Assembly (NCBI RefSeq): GCF_000315625.1
Contig: NW_005434672.1
Span: forward strand, 608,470 to 672,469
Length of the DNA: 64,000 nt
Source: Guillardia theta CCMP2712
Lineage: Eukaryota; Cryptophyceae; Pyrenomonadales; Geminigeraceae
Reading direction: 5' to 3'
This document shows positions 23,813-35,846 of the stretch, in pieces (position 1 is the stretch's first letter; the number at the start of each line of letters is the position of its first letter). A program made the position numbers and the translations under genes. Under the pieces are notes generated by a model. That model did not search any database, had not been told where the DNA came from, and saw nothing but the letters and a program-made list of their open reading frames with translations.

Positions 23813-25255
23813 TTAGTTCAGTAATGAGGCGATCCTGCTCTTGCTGACATTGTCCTCGGGCATTGTAAGCGAAGATTGAGCCATTCCACAGTGAAGAACT
23901 GGCGAGGCCTTGGTTGACAAGACAGGGGTTTGAGGAGCTTGCCTACTGTCGGCGATAGCGGCAGATTGACAAGCAACACTGACTGGCTCAGTGGGATTGA
24001 AGTTGCTGATTCCGGAACTGATCTGTGCCCTATCGGTGTCAGCTGTGTGAGCAGAAGATCCAGGAAGTGACTCCCACTCCTTGAGGCCGTAGACGCCCTT
24101 GCCCAGGTTCACAATGGCTGCAGTCTTGTTTTCACGGATGGTCTTATTCAAGAAGGCCTTCATCGACTCTCCTGCAGTTCCCTGAGACCCAGTGAACTTT
24201 ATGAGGCCCAACTTCAACGCCTGGCGGGTAAGGATGTCGTAGTGCAACGCCTTGCCTGTCGCTCGCAGCACACGCACAACAGCGTCGAGCCGTGACATGG
24301 TCGGAGCATGCCCTCCAGTCATGGAACCACCATACAATGATGAACACGCTGTGATGTCCTCAGGACTGAGCGGTTCCTCGACTGATCCAGTTGACACAGG
24401 AATGTTGCGCTTGGCACGCTTTGGCTCCTTCTTCTCAGCAACATGATCATCAGCTGTGGTTTGGGCAGACTCAAGTGTCGGGGACTTCCTCTTCTTGCTC
24501 GAAGGCTCGCTCGATCTCACCAAGGCTCCCTGCCCCTCGTTTGATTCGCTGCAGCTCTCATGATTTTGATGATCGTTTTCATCAATCGACGACTCGAACT
24601 CTTCTTTGTCCCAAGGCTCCTCTGGCATATCGCAATTGAATCCTTCCAGCATGTTGCAGAAGAAGCTCTTCGTCTGATCAATTTTGATGCCCGGAGGAAC
24701 AATCCTCCATTTTCCACAGCTATCGCATCCGACCCACAAGTCATCTTCGCCTTCACTGTCGTCACTAAGCTGTGAATTTTCATTTGCCGAACGTGGTCGG
24801 AAAGAGCTGCTCTTGGAGTTCCCGTCGTCTGGCAGCTTTGCTCTTCGCATCCTTGCAGAAACGTTGCTGATATGCTTTAGATCCATGAGGCATTGAGGTT
24901 TGCCCAAGGGTACCCATAAGCGAGCAAACCTAGAGAAGAACCAAGGTTTGTACACTCCCTTGGTCACCACGTCCTTCTTCTGCCATTTGATTGTCTGATC
25001 CAGTATTGCACCTCGGCTTCGAGTCGCCTTTTCAAATTTCTTGCGTTTCTCGCTGTCCTCAGGAGATTGGTTCTCCAAAAGTTCGCTGACAGGCACTGGC
25101 TCGACATCATAAACCTCCATCTCGTCAACATGATACTTGCCGATGTCATCGCCGAAAACTTGTTGTACACTCCGCGAGAATGGATCGGCTTCTTTTCCTT
25201 GCAACATGCTTAAAGCATGGATGTCCCTTTTGGAAGTTGGCTCTGAATTCACCAT
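23813..25255 (-). CDS. CW-type zinc finger and HARE-HTH chromatin protein
   Basis: A single exon of 480 residues from ATG at 25255 (MVNSEPTSKRD). The CW zinc finger is complete: WVGCDSCGKWRIVPPG then FFCNMLEGFNCDMPEEPWD, with the four zinc cysteines and the conserved tryptophans that read methylated histone H3 lysine 4. The C-terminal domain (LDAVVRVLRATGKALHYDIL ... LNKTIRENKTAA ... LGKGVYGLKEW) matches the HARE-HTH winged helix of ASXL proteins and RNA polymerase delta subunits. Between them lies a Lys/Arg-rich segment (KKRKSP, EKKEPKRAKR) suited to nuclear import. Inference: a nuclear histone-mark reader and DNA-binding adaptor. Unlike most neighbours it has no introns. Confidence 0.88.
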   Translation of the reverse strand: MVNSEPTSKRDIHALSMLQGKEADPFSRSVQQVFGDDIGKYHVDEMEVYDVEPVPVSELLENQSPEDSEKRKKFEKATRSRGAILDQTIKWQKKDVVTKGVYKPWFFSRFARLWVPLGKPQCLMDLKHISNVSARMRRAKLPDDGNSKSSSFRPRSANENSQLSDDSEGEDDLWVGCDSCGKWRIVPPGIKIDQTKSFFCNMLEGFNCDMPEEPWDKEEFESSIDENDHQNHESCSESNEGQGALVRSSEPSSKKRKSPTLESAQTTADDHVAEKKEPKRAKRNIPVSTGSVEEPLSPEDITACSSLYGGSMTGGHAPTMSRLDAVVRVLRATGKALHYDILTRQALKLGLIKFTGSQGTAGESMKAFLNKTIRENKTAAIVNLGKGVYGLKEWESLPGSSAHTADTDRAQISSGISNFNPTEPVSVACQSAAIADSRQAPQTPVLSTKASPVLHCGMAQSSLTMPEDNVSKSRIASLLN

Positions 25256-27911
25256 GACAAGGAAACCGCAGAATGTGTGACTACACACAAAGCTGTTCAA
25301 TTTGATTCACTGCGGATCCCAACTGTGTTTCACTCGTTTCGCTCAGAAAAGGTGTTATCTTGAGTCGAGAAGAGATACGAAGCAAATATACTCAAAGATT
25401 CTCCTTTTTGGCCGCAATTTTTCCTATGTTTCAAATCTGGTCCAAATTGTAGACCATCAAAGAACAGAATATGCTCGAACACCACCAAAGACTGCTCGGT
25501 TCAAGCAGTTGATTCTCGGAAGGGAAGTGGACAGCGATCAATTTCTAATCACTTTCTGAGCCTGATGAAGCCTGGCGGCTTCTGCTTCTGCACTGGCACA
25601 AACTATGTTTTCGGGGATCCAACGGCCTCCAGGGTTTGGCAATCGGATTCGCTTCTTCGAGACCCTCCAACCCCTCAAGTTGGGTAGGCAAGTCGTGAGC
25701 AGTCAAGAAGACCTGGGGAGAAGCTCGAGGAGGCGGGAAGGGCAGCGGGAAGGAGGAAGAAGCAAGACGGGAGTAGAAACAAGGGCGGGAGTGCAAAGGG
25801 GATAGATGGGATACGGCAAGGGAAGGGATGGGAAGGGTCAAAGGGTGGGGTCATTTCAAGGCATGTGAACGGGTGGGGTGATTCTTGAATTTGAGAAGCC
25901 TCTAGAGAAGGGGTGGTAGGTGAGAACCCTCTGTTCACCCCGTCAATTCTAAGGATTTAAGTAGGTAGGGGTAATATGATTACAGGGTAGGGGTGGCGCC
26001 ACCCCTTGGAATGGGGAGGGGTGTAGCATTGTGCCTCAAAAAAGAACAAAGTACAAATTGGGTGTAATGGACATCCTCCAAGGTTTCCGAACATACGAGC
26101 AAAATCAAATGTTTTTTTTACCCAGGTGAGACCAAAGGGTTGCAAGGGTACTCCAAGGCTGGGAGGGTAAGACGATCATTCTGGGGACCTTCGATTTAGG
26201 GGTGGCAAGATGCAGGTCAATATGGGGGTACTTCAGAAGGAAACCAGCGGGTGGGGGTATGAAAAAGTTTTTCACAAGTGGGTGGGGGTGGTACAACTGT
26301 GGTTGGGATACAGAAAAAGACCCCGGCCCCGGGAAACGAGTGGGTGGGTAAACCACCGGTACTTATGAAAGGGAATAAGGGGGTGATCACCTAGAGGTTT
26401 GATACAAGGGTGTGTTGCGGTAGTCAAAGGGTGGGGTAATATCCTCTTTTCTTGGAAGGTGGGGGTAGTCAGGGTTCCCGAAAGGTGGGTAGGGGTCCTT
26501 GACCTCCCAGAATATGGAATTCAAAAACTATTATTTGAGATTGTACCTTGCTAATGATATTTAGAGTTTTAAGGTCTAGTTCTACGCTGATATTAGTACC
26601 TAATATTGTATAACATATTGTATGTGGTAATCCATTCCCCCAAAATTGTTATTGATTCTGTACCAATTCTGAAGAATTCTGTACACTTTCTATACTTGCT
26701 ATGCTTCACTATTCCTGGTGGTAAAACAGGAGGAATTACGGCCCATTATTGGCCGCACTGATGACTAGGGTGCCGCAGTGCCACTGGCTCCGAGTCGGCC
26801 GGCCGGGCCCCGGGACTCCGGGAGTCCTGGACTCGCGGTCCGGGCGACTCGGACTCCGGCGTGACTGGCTCGGACCGTACTCTCAATGAAGGGGCCGGGC
26901 TCCGGCCCGGGGGCCCGGAGCCTCCGCGGCGTGGCTGAGCCGCCGCTTCCACCGGCGGGCGTTGAACCGTTCGGAACCGTAACCGTACGGGTGCCAGTAA
27001 GAGCCAGTAAGGGTTCAAACCGCCGGTTGGCAACTTGGCCCCCGGGGGCCGCAAGTGAAAGTTGCCCGGGGGGGGGCGAACCTTTTACTGACAGTTTTGA
27101 GTAAATGTGTTTTGTCAATTATGTAACGGTCGATGATTCTTCAATGACCCCCACCCCTGAACTTCCATGTCTCTACCCCACCCCTCCGGGGACCACTCCA
27201 CATCTGTGTCGGGGCCGTTCTAGAGGAACCGGGGTTGAGTCTCATGAAGGCGATGGAGGGGTAGGGTACCTTTGAGGAATGGCAAGAAGGGGTGGGTATG
27301 GAACAGAAAGGTACTCGAGTACGGGTACTTGTATATGATTTTAATAGGCGGAGCGATTGAAAGTAGGTGGGGTTGTCGATGTCTTTTGATCGAAGGGGTG
27401 GGGTAAACGTAGGGTGGGTGCGAGGATACCAAAAATGTCAGAGGCTATTTAGTATGGTGATTAGGAGGAAGAAGAAGAGAGGAGAGGGGAGGAGAAGGAG
27501 GAGGAGGGCGTGGAACAAAGATATGGTGCTGAGGAATTTGGAGATGATTACTTGAGATAAATGATGGACAATTTATAGCTGCCGATGATTTTTCCCTGCG
27601 GACAGGACTAGGAGGAAAGGGAATCCGCTCAGTAGCCATAGCAGGCAATGGAGGGAGGGTTTGCAAAAATGCCTTGAAACGACATGCATGATAGTTTGAG
27701 ATTCGTTGGTGGTTCGAATTAGGTTGGATGGGAGTCAGTTCCAAACATCTTGGTCAGGTTTAGCCCCTTTTCATTGCTGCCAAGCGATTGAAGAGTTTGC
27801 CTGGCATAAAGCATTGCTTTCACGAGTGCGAATCCCATGAGCTGTCATGACTGGCTCCTCCAAACGATTATTTGACTGTCCTGTAGCTTCCGACGGATCA
27901 TCCGCGACGTG
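25256..27911. repeat. large intergenic block of degenerate G-rich repeats and GC-rich patch
   Basis: From 25800 to 26520 and from 27140 to 27440 the plus strand is made of runs such as ggggtgggg, gggtaggggt and ggtgggtaaacc, with irregular spacing and no fixed unit. A short AT-rich part (26500-26720) separates the first from a very GC-rich patch (26760-27060; ggccgggccccggg, ccgggggcccgg) with palindromes. No open frame here has domain character, and no reverse transcriptase, transposase or RNA gene is seen. Runs of four G-blocks at close spacing could form G-quadruplexes; this is inference. Confidence 0.5.
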
Positions 27912-30900
27912 ATGGATCCCTTCCGTCTCTACGAGAATGCTCGTAAACTCATGTACGCGGCGATTGAGAAAGAAGATTCTGAACCCTCTGCGGCGAGACA
28001 AGAATACGAGAAAGCATTGCAAGGGTTTGCCACCTTCCTGAATGCTGCAGGGAAGAGTCGTGGGATGTACCGCGAGCTGGTACCAACGCGCTTGCAACCA
28101 ACTGGCTCTTTGACTCGCTGGAACAGGAGAAGAAGGCCCACAAGATGCAAGAGACCTGCCAGAGCAAGATGAACCATCTGCCAGCACAACAGAGAAATGC
28201 AAGGCAAGAAGCCAGCAGACCCCCTGCTGGCAGTCAGCACAACATCGACAAAGCAAGAACAGCGGGAGCTGTGATGGAGAGTGACTCACGACAGCAGAGA
28301 AAGACCGGTGAGCATCCTTTGAGGTTTGAGAGGTGGAGGGTGATCAGAGTCGTAGATCCCGTGCACGGCATGAGGGTGCCCTCTCCGTCCCCACTCGTGG
28401 GGGGGCAGGGCAGCCGGCGGCAGCCATCACCTGCCCGCAGTCTCCAGGGTGACAACCAGATGAAGCCGATGCGGTCCCCTTCGCCACTAGGCTACCGTCC
28501 TGCTTCCCCGCTGGAACAGAGCAGAAGGGCTCCATCGCCGAGCCAGTCGATGCAGAGGAAGCATCAAGCGCCCCCGAGATCGGTCACTCCCAACTTGTCG
28601 AGACCTCGCGCGCCCTCTCCTTCCCTCAGGGTTTCTGATGCTTCCAACATGACGTCAGACTCGCGGACTAGTCGTGGCCGGAGGAGATTCGTGCCGGACT
28701 CGGACTCGGACTCGGACTCAAGCGACTACAACCGACTGAGAAACAAAACTCCCAATGACCCCAGGGCACGGCAGGCAGCGTCTATGACAAGCGGCGGTCG
28801 ACACAGTCATGTCGAAAAAATTTCAGACTCACATAGCCAGAGGCCGAAACCCAGCAGCGCGAGAAAAAGCTTCAGCTCAAGCCTGATTGACAAGAGGAAA
28901 ACCATGAGATTGGATTCTGATTCTGATGAAGATGATGCAAACATCCCATCGTGGGATCGGCGAACAATCAACACTGCTGACCTTCAATCCTCGAAATCGA
29001 AAGCAAAAGATTCCAAGAAGTTTGAGGGCAACACAGCACGACCTTTGGCATCTGCGCCTAAGATTGATCTTGAAAACGGCGAGATACGAGACAACGGGTA
29101 TACTCTGAAAGCAGATTTCTTTACCGCACACCGCTCGGGTGAAGTTTCCAAGTCCATCATGGAGAAGCTGCATGATGTGGAAACAGTGGCATCCAAGGTC
29201 TCTGCTTCCATAGTCGATCCGAGTTGGCCCATTCGATCAGGAAAGAATTCGTCATCGGGAGTGCCGTCGATACACAGCTCGCTTGACCTCGGAGGCGGGT
29301 CGAGGAGTAGGAGAGAAGCGAAGGATTTGGTAGTTAAGCAGGGAAGCAGCGAGGCCGGCGTTTACAGCTCGATATCAGAAGCGATCGCGGAGGCGACTCA
29401 TGGATCGGTGATCGAAGTGCACTCGGGGGAGTACAACGAGAAGCTGTTGATCGACAAGTCCCTGCAGATCCGCGGGGTGGGAGATGGAATCGTTTTGTGC
29501 AACATGAGTGGTGAAACCATTATCGCATGTGCATCCCCGACGGTGACTGTGTCGGGCTTGAGAATACTGCAGACTGGTGGAGATGGGTCCAAGCGCGGCA
29601 GGAACAGCGCAAGATGCGTTGAAGTGTTTCAAGGAGACCTCACGCTGGAACGCTGCTCCGTCCAAAGCCAGGCAGGAAGCGGCGTGATCGTTGCTGACTC
29701 GGGAGTGGCGACTCTACGGGAGTGTACTTTCCGTGGATGCGGGAAATGCGGCTTGCTGGTCTTTGACGGGGGGAGCTTGAATTGCAGCGACAGTGTGGTG
29801 TCAGGCAACGGGCTTTATGGCATGGTCGTACAGAACGGCGGGTCATCCGTGGTGGAGGGAAATCGATTCGGAGGCAACAAGCATGCCGGCATCCTCGTCC
29901 ATGGGAAAAACTCAGTCTGCTCGATCCGCGCCAACGATATCTCGACTAACGGGGAGATGGGAGTCGGCGTGCAGAGTGGAGCCGAGGTTCGATTAGAGAG
30001 GAATCGGATCACAGGTAACATGCATGCCGGCCTCTTCGTGGATGGAGAGGGAAGCAAAGCATCTGTCAAGGACAGCGAGCTGCAGGAGAATGGCGTGCGA
30101 GGCATCGGAGTTCAGAGTGGAGCTGAAGTGCACGTGCAGGGGAGCAGAGTTAGCAACAACACGCAGGAAGGGCTCTTCGTGTCCGGTACAAGGTCCCGAG
30201 CGACCATGCAAGACAACGACTTGATGAGCAACGGAACCAAAGGGGTGGGGGTTCAGAGCTCGGCGAACGCGGTCTTGATCTCCAACCGCATCGTCAAGAA
30301 CCTGGAGGAAGGAGTGTTCGTCTCGGACGGCGGCTCGCAAGCGACAATCAGAGACTGCAACATCATAGAGAACGGCATGAAGGGGGTGGGAGTGCAGTCT
30401 AGCGGCCAGGCAGACATCGACGGGAATTTGATCCACAAGAACCACAGGGAAGGAGTTTATGTGTCGGGCGAGGGCTCGCGGGCCCTGGTGCAGAACAACG
30501 ACATCACCGACAACGGAGTGAAGGGGGTGGGCATACAGGACGGTGCTGACGTGGCGGTGGAAGGAAATCGGATCACAGGGAACCAGTACGTGGGTGTGCA
30601 CGTGTACGGAAACCGCTCGCGTGGGATCGTGCGAGAGAATGACATCCGAGACAACAGCCTCGCCGCGGTGGTGACGGAGAACGGAGGTATCGTTCAGTCG
30701 GCCGACAACCGCATCGATGGCGTGCACGAGAGCGAGCTGGCGATCCCCTCGACGGATGAGAAGAACGAGGTCTTGAACCTCGCGGACAAGGAGATGTCCT
30801 TCCGTGGTCGCGAGCTAGACGTCTCCGTGCACCAGGGCAACCGCATGCTCTCCAACTCACAGTCGCCTCCCGAAGCCTCTCGCTCTTTGCCCTCCAACGG

Positions 30901-31383
30901 CCTGCCTGACATGCAGAGCAAGTTTCCTGCTGCTCGCTTGAGCGACTCGCATGGCGTCGCTACTCGGCTGAGTGGGAGAGAAGATGCTTCGCCCCCCAAG
31001 CAGCAGGTCATTGCCCCTGCCACCTCCAGCTGGAGTCTGACTGGTCTTGAGCAGATCAAAGCTTCTGGCGACGCTCATGGAGAGTTTGTGACGCGTCAGA
31101 ACTGCCACATCGGCGAGACCTTGTGGGTCCTCGGAGACGCAGCGGAGGTGAAGAAGTTGACGGACTCGTCGGTTGGCATCTCGTGGAATGAGGACATGGC
31201 CGAGTGCTGCGGTTGCCAAGGAGAAGTTGTCGCCATTCTCGATGACTATGCGGGAATAAGGTGAGAAGAAAGAGGAGGGCGGCTGCTCGTGCGTGCTGGC
31301 TCTTCTTACGCAGGCGCAGGTTCGAAGCTTGGGTCTCATGGTGTTTTGTATATTCCGCACTGAGAAGGAGGAAGGAGGCTTGA
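27912..31383 (+). CDS. beta-helix repeat protein with RS-like linker and mind-bomb-type C-terminus
   Basis: Exons 27912-28079, 28127-31260 and probably 31320-31383 (total 3366 bp, 1121 residues). The N-terminal about 60 residues (DPFRLYENARKLMYAAIEKE ... ARQEYEKALQGF) read as an MIT-like three-helix bundle. A basic, Ser/Pro-rich linker follows with repeats of SPSP and RAPSPS and an acidic SDSDSDSD run. Residues about 400-870 form a right-handed beta-helix: an opening SSISEAIAEATHGSVIEVHS and then about a dozen 23-residue turns with the consensus ..N.I..N...GV.VQ.GA...V..N.I..N...GVFV (for example GVGVQSGAEVRLERNRITGN). The end (GETLWVLGDAAEVKKLT, WNEDMAECCGCQGEV) matches the mind-bomb / HERC2 repeat, completed by exon 3 (FEAWVSWCFVYSALRRR). 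Function is not known. It has no signal peptide, so it is probably intracellular. Confidence 0.78.
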
Positions 31384-31436
31384 GGGGTTTGGGTTGTCAA
31401 GTAAGGGTTGAGCTCCTTTAATTACAAACTCGCTTA

Positions 31437-34424
31437 TCAGAACGCCATCGCCTCGTCGCTGTCAATCACTTCCTCCTCATCCTCTGTGTCTGGGCCCTTG
31501 TACGTCGCGAGGAGCTGAAACGTTCCGCCGCTGAGGAAGGAAACAATCTACAGTGAAATCAGATCTTGTTGAGAGAAGCGGGAAAGCAAAGGAAGTAGAA
31601 TTCAGAGTATTTTGCATATTGAATGGGCCGGGGGGGAGGGGGGGGATGGAATGGATCGTGGATAGTCGGGGCTTCGCTACCTTGACAAGGTGGGTGCCGG
31701 ATCGCAGCACGGCCTCGTTACAGACTCGCTTAGCCGCATGTCGTCCGTCATTGTGGATGAAGCTCCTCCCATCGAGTTCCATGACTGACCTGCCGGGGCT
31801 GTCAACACCCTCCCTCACTTGCCTTAGTCGCTCTCCCCTCTGCTCCGCTCCACTCCACACCCGCTTCCCTCCCCTCTCCTCAGATTCCCCAAGTTGCTCC
31901 TCTCTTCCCATCCTTACCCGTCCTTCGATGTCAGGCAGAGGCTGTAGGCGCCAGGACGGCCAACCTCCATCCTTCCGAAAGCCTCTAGCACGAACTCGCT
32001 CTGGGGCAGAGCCGGAAGATCCTGCAGCACATGAGGGCAAGCAACTCCTCTCCTCCTCCTCCTCCTCCTCCTCCTCCTCCTCCTCCTCCTCCCCTCCTCC
32101 CCCCCCCCCTCCCCCTCCTCCTCACCTCCACCAAGCCTTGAGTGCCCTTGAAGTCGATGCTGTGGACTACAGCTTCCCCCACCAGCTCCAGTCCAGCTGT
32201 CGAGCTGGGCACCTGCAGCAGTTGGCTGGCAGGCCGTCAAGGGGCTGGAGGGGGCTGGAGGAGGGGCTGACCTGCTACGGTACGCGCGGATGAGCCACTG
32301 CGATGGGCGAGGAAGCTGAGGGGCCCGAGGAGCGACGCTGTTGAGATCGGCCGGCAGGCCTCCCGTGTCCGGGCCCTCATAGGAGAGGCGGAAGATTGGC
32401 TCACCCTCGTGCTTGAAGCCGTCCACGTGCACCTGACGATGAGGTGAGAGGAGGGGAGGAGGACCGAGAGAAGTAGTCACATCGTGGAGGCCGCGGGCAA
32501 GCGTGAGGGATCGGCAAGTCTTGGTGGGCGATTGAACGCGGTCGTCATGAATGAGCAGCTCAGAGTCGATGTAGAGCAGCGAACTGTAGGAAGAGAGGGC
32601 AGGACGTCAGAGGAAGTGAGATGGACGAGAAGGAGCTGCGGAGGGCTGGGCACTCACCCGTCACTGGAGAGGGAACAAAACTTGTACTGGCCGCTCTTGT
32701 AGATCGAGAATCTCCCGAAAGCCTGCCATGCGACGTTGCGTGTGGGAGGGTCGGGGATGAACTGACGAGCGAGGTCAGGAGATGCGAGCCGCTAGCGAGT
32801 TCCTACCTGTGCCATGCTGTTCGCCTCCTCGTCGAACGAGAGGGAAGGCACGATGGAGTGCCCGAGCAACGAGACATCGCGCAGGTCAGGAAACTTATCA
32901 AGGTCCTTGTTGGAAGCGAAGACTCTGAGGAGGAATCTCGAGTGAGGGGGGGGAGGAGGCCCCCGCGAGTCAACGCTTCTGACGCTCTCCTCCTCATAGT
33001 CTGTGTCGCGTCCCCTGAGAAAGATCAGATCATCGTTCAAGCTCTTCTTCCTCCAACCTGTAGGTCAAGACGACACCTCCCTCTCCATCCCCGTGAACCC
33101 CGTCGACCATCACAGCATGCAACCCCTGCTCCAGCTCAACGTCCCCGCAGGACTTCTCGTCCGCCTGCTTGTTCTCGACGAGGAGCTCGAAGTCGACGAA
33201 CACGCGAGACAAGAGGTCGGAGGTCGAGCAGAAGGTGTACTTGCCCGCCTGCTCAACCTTCACGTGGCCGCTGAAGCGATAAACGAAGTCGGAGCTCGGC
33301 GTGTCCTCCACGAACTTGCGGAACTTCGAAACGTCTGACATATCAACGAATCTCACGATCGCGCTGCCAACGAATTGCAGAGAAGCAAGGTTCGGAACAG
33401 ATGAGCCCAACCGCTCCCCTTCCCTTGCCGCGAAGATCTGCATGCTCCATCCCCCCCCGGACGAGGTACCTGGAACTCCAGGCTCCCCATCAGCGCCTTC
33501 AAGGCCTCGCTCCCCTTGCTCCCCTTGCTCCCCTTGCTCCCCATCTTTCCCGTCGTGTCCTGGCGTGCCATCCCTGCAAATCATGTTGAGGAGAAGACCT
33601 GGAAGAGGAAGGGGAGGTGATTGGAACGGGAGGTGGGGGAAGAGGAGGAGGAGGATTCACCTGCCATCCTTTCCTGGTGTGCCAGGCGTACCGGGTGGTC
33701 CAGGTGGCCCTTGATCCGCCTTCACTGTCGCGACCTCCTCCGACATGCTCGCTATCGTGTGCTCGAGCCATTTCAGCCTCTGGTCCAGCTCTCCTTCTGT
33801 CACCAAGTCCTTGCGAGGCGCTTGTGGCTTCCCAGGCTCCATCTTACCGAACCCCAGCATGTTCACCTCGCGCTTGAACGTGGGCACGGGGGCAGCCGGG
33901 GAAGGAGGGCAGTGTGGACAAGGCGCACAGCCAGGCTTAGATGGTTGGCAGGGAGGAGAGTTATCCTCTGCCTCCACCGTCATCCTGAACTCCTTGAGCG
34001 CCTGCTTCAGCTTACTCCACCGCTTCGAGCTTTCTTGCTCATCACCCCCCGCCTCCTTCGCTCCGTCAGCAATACTCTTGCGCATGCTCTGCGCTATGTA
34101 CTCCACTGGTGCTGTGAGCAGTGAGAGCTTCGAGGTCCGAGTCTCGCGCGAGCGAGTCAGCAAGATCGTAGCAGAGGGCTGAGTAACATGGATGATTAGC
34201 GCCATCGCTCCTGCTACGAGCAGCAACACGCCGAGCCTGCTCCTGATACCTCCTGCTTCCCTCCCGCGTCGCCCGAAGCTCCCCAAGGCCCTTTCATACC
34301 CGTCGTCGAAGTCTCTCCTCCTCTGAGCTCCTCCGTCTTCGTCTCCCTCTCCTTCTCCTTCTGCTCCTCCCCTCCCCCTTCTTGTCTCCCTGCGCCCTCC
34401 CTCCTCGCTCTCGTCGCTCAGCAT
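31437..34424 (-). CDS. type II membrane protein: collagen-like stalk plus three PA14 domains
   Basis: Ten exons (33661-34424, 33058-33573, 32807-33014, 32658-32761, 32481-32583, 32272-32432, 32126-32225, 31918-32021, 31681-31789, 31437-31547) sum to 2280 bp, 759 residues. A basic cytosolic N-terminus precedes one membrane segment (LGVLLLVAGAMALIIHV). Then come a coiled coil, a Cys/Pro motif (CQPSKPGCAPCPHCPP) and a Gly-X-Y tract (GPPGPPGTPGTPGKDG, DGTPGHDGKDGEQGEQGEQG). Three PA14 units follow; each starts with an aromatic strand (WSMQIFAAREG; FLLRVFASNK; WLIRAYRSS), has a G.Y.FC or AYSLC core strand, then a D.D.LI or D.ELL strand, and closes with Y.GPDT-like residues (TYRGRDT; SYEGPDT; TYKGPDT). 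Known PA14 domains bind sugars or ligands at the cell surface. Inference: a surface or endomembrane adhesion protein that trimerises through the collagen-like stalk. Confidence 0.85.
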
Positions 34425-35694
34425 CGCGACCCTTGGAGGTAGAGTCGGGCCAGCCCCACAAACCTGACTGCTGAGGCGAGTCAGGCAGTTTTCAGTGACT
34501 AAGTGTCCGGGCCCGGAAATTCAATCCCGGACTCGGAGATACCAAAGTTGACCAATAATTTCACTTGCGGCCTATCGCTGGGGTGGGTGGGTAAACTTTT
34601 AGCACGCTTCTTATCCACAAGGGGGCATGGAACAAGGGGGTAGGGTACAGGATGTCACAGGGTTTCTAGGTAGGGTGGGGTCAGGGGGACTTCAGTTTAG
34701 ATGGAAGGTGGGGGGGGGTAAGAGGGTAAAATACAGGCGAGGCAATATCTAAATTCCAGTATGGTGTGAGGTGCGATGTTTCAGAGTGTTAGCAAAGCAC
34801 AGCGGGTAGGGGTACAAGAGAATTCGGGGTAGCAGTACAAGGGATATAGGGGGTGGGGTAGTTGATGGGGTTTTGTCGGGATCCGGCAGGGCCCCGACCA
34901 GATCTCCCCAATGTGAGGACCCCACCCCGAAGATTTGCTACCCACCCCTCATTGACTTGAACAGTAAGAGGCACTACCCCATGGGGCGCTAGACACCCCA
35001 GGACAGGGGATCCGTACCCTATCCTGCTACTGTTTTCATACCCGTCCTTAATCAGTACCCCACCCTACTTCGTTTCAGCGCTTGTCTCGTCACCCCGACT
35101 TTTGCACACTGACCCTCTTCATAGAGCACGTGCGATAACCCCACCCCTTCGGGCACACCTACCCCTGATCCCAAATGTCAAGGATGCCCGTCTCGGAACA
35201 CTACCCCCAAATTAAATATGAAAATGACCCCTAGTCAGACTACTGAGTCCGAAAGGGGGTGGTGATTTTATTGATTGTAGAGGCACTCCTGTAAAATATT
35301 ATTAAAGTGGTTTCAGGGTGGGGGGTGGGGGTGGGGGGTGTTCATAGTCAGGGTTGCGAATGGGATAGGGTGGGTGGGGTGATCGCTACCAGGTGGTTTT
35401 ACCCGGAATTGGCCACAGGGGTAGTAGATCTCTTTGTCAAATGTATAGACAGAAGGGGTGGGTATGGCTGATTGTGAGGGGGTAGTGGGATGATATCATT
35501 CTTCCATGTGTGGGGTGGGTACTGTAGGAGGGCCTATTAATGGTTATAAACAGGGAGATGCTGGTGAAGCCGTACGAAACTGACTAGAGCGAGAGCGAGA
35601 GCAGGAGCAGGAGCAGGAGCGAGAGCAAGAGCAAGAGCAAGAGCAAGAGCAAGAGCAAGAGCAAGAGCAAAAGCAGGGGCAAGAGCAGGAGCGA

Positions 35695-35748
<54 letters not shown>

Positions 35749-35846
35749 CAGGATCGTTGATTCGATCTCCCACAGTCACAAGCTGAAAGTTGCTAAAGTT
35801 GACAAGTGAAGTCAGAGAAGGAGCTGGGTTGGCCTATCCTGGCACC
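34425..35846. repeat. intergenic G-rich degenerate repeats and a GAGCAR hexanucleotide array
   Basis: 34570-35540 is another stretch of ggggtgggg/taccccaccc-type sequence with a change of strand bias near 34900-35100. At 35587-35750 the hexamers gagcag, gagcaa and gagcga repeat about 27 times. The array reads through in several frames but encodes only Ala-Pro or Ala-Leu repeats on the minus strand. The divergent starts at 34424 and 35847 place the promoters of both genes here. Confidence 0.6.

Noticed and set aside
35537-35779. Ala-Pro / Ala-Leu repeat protein on the minus strand
   Set aside because: It is the translation of the GAGCAR hexanucleotide array, with no flanking coding sequence.
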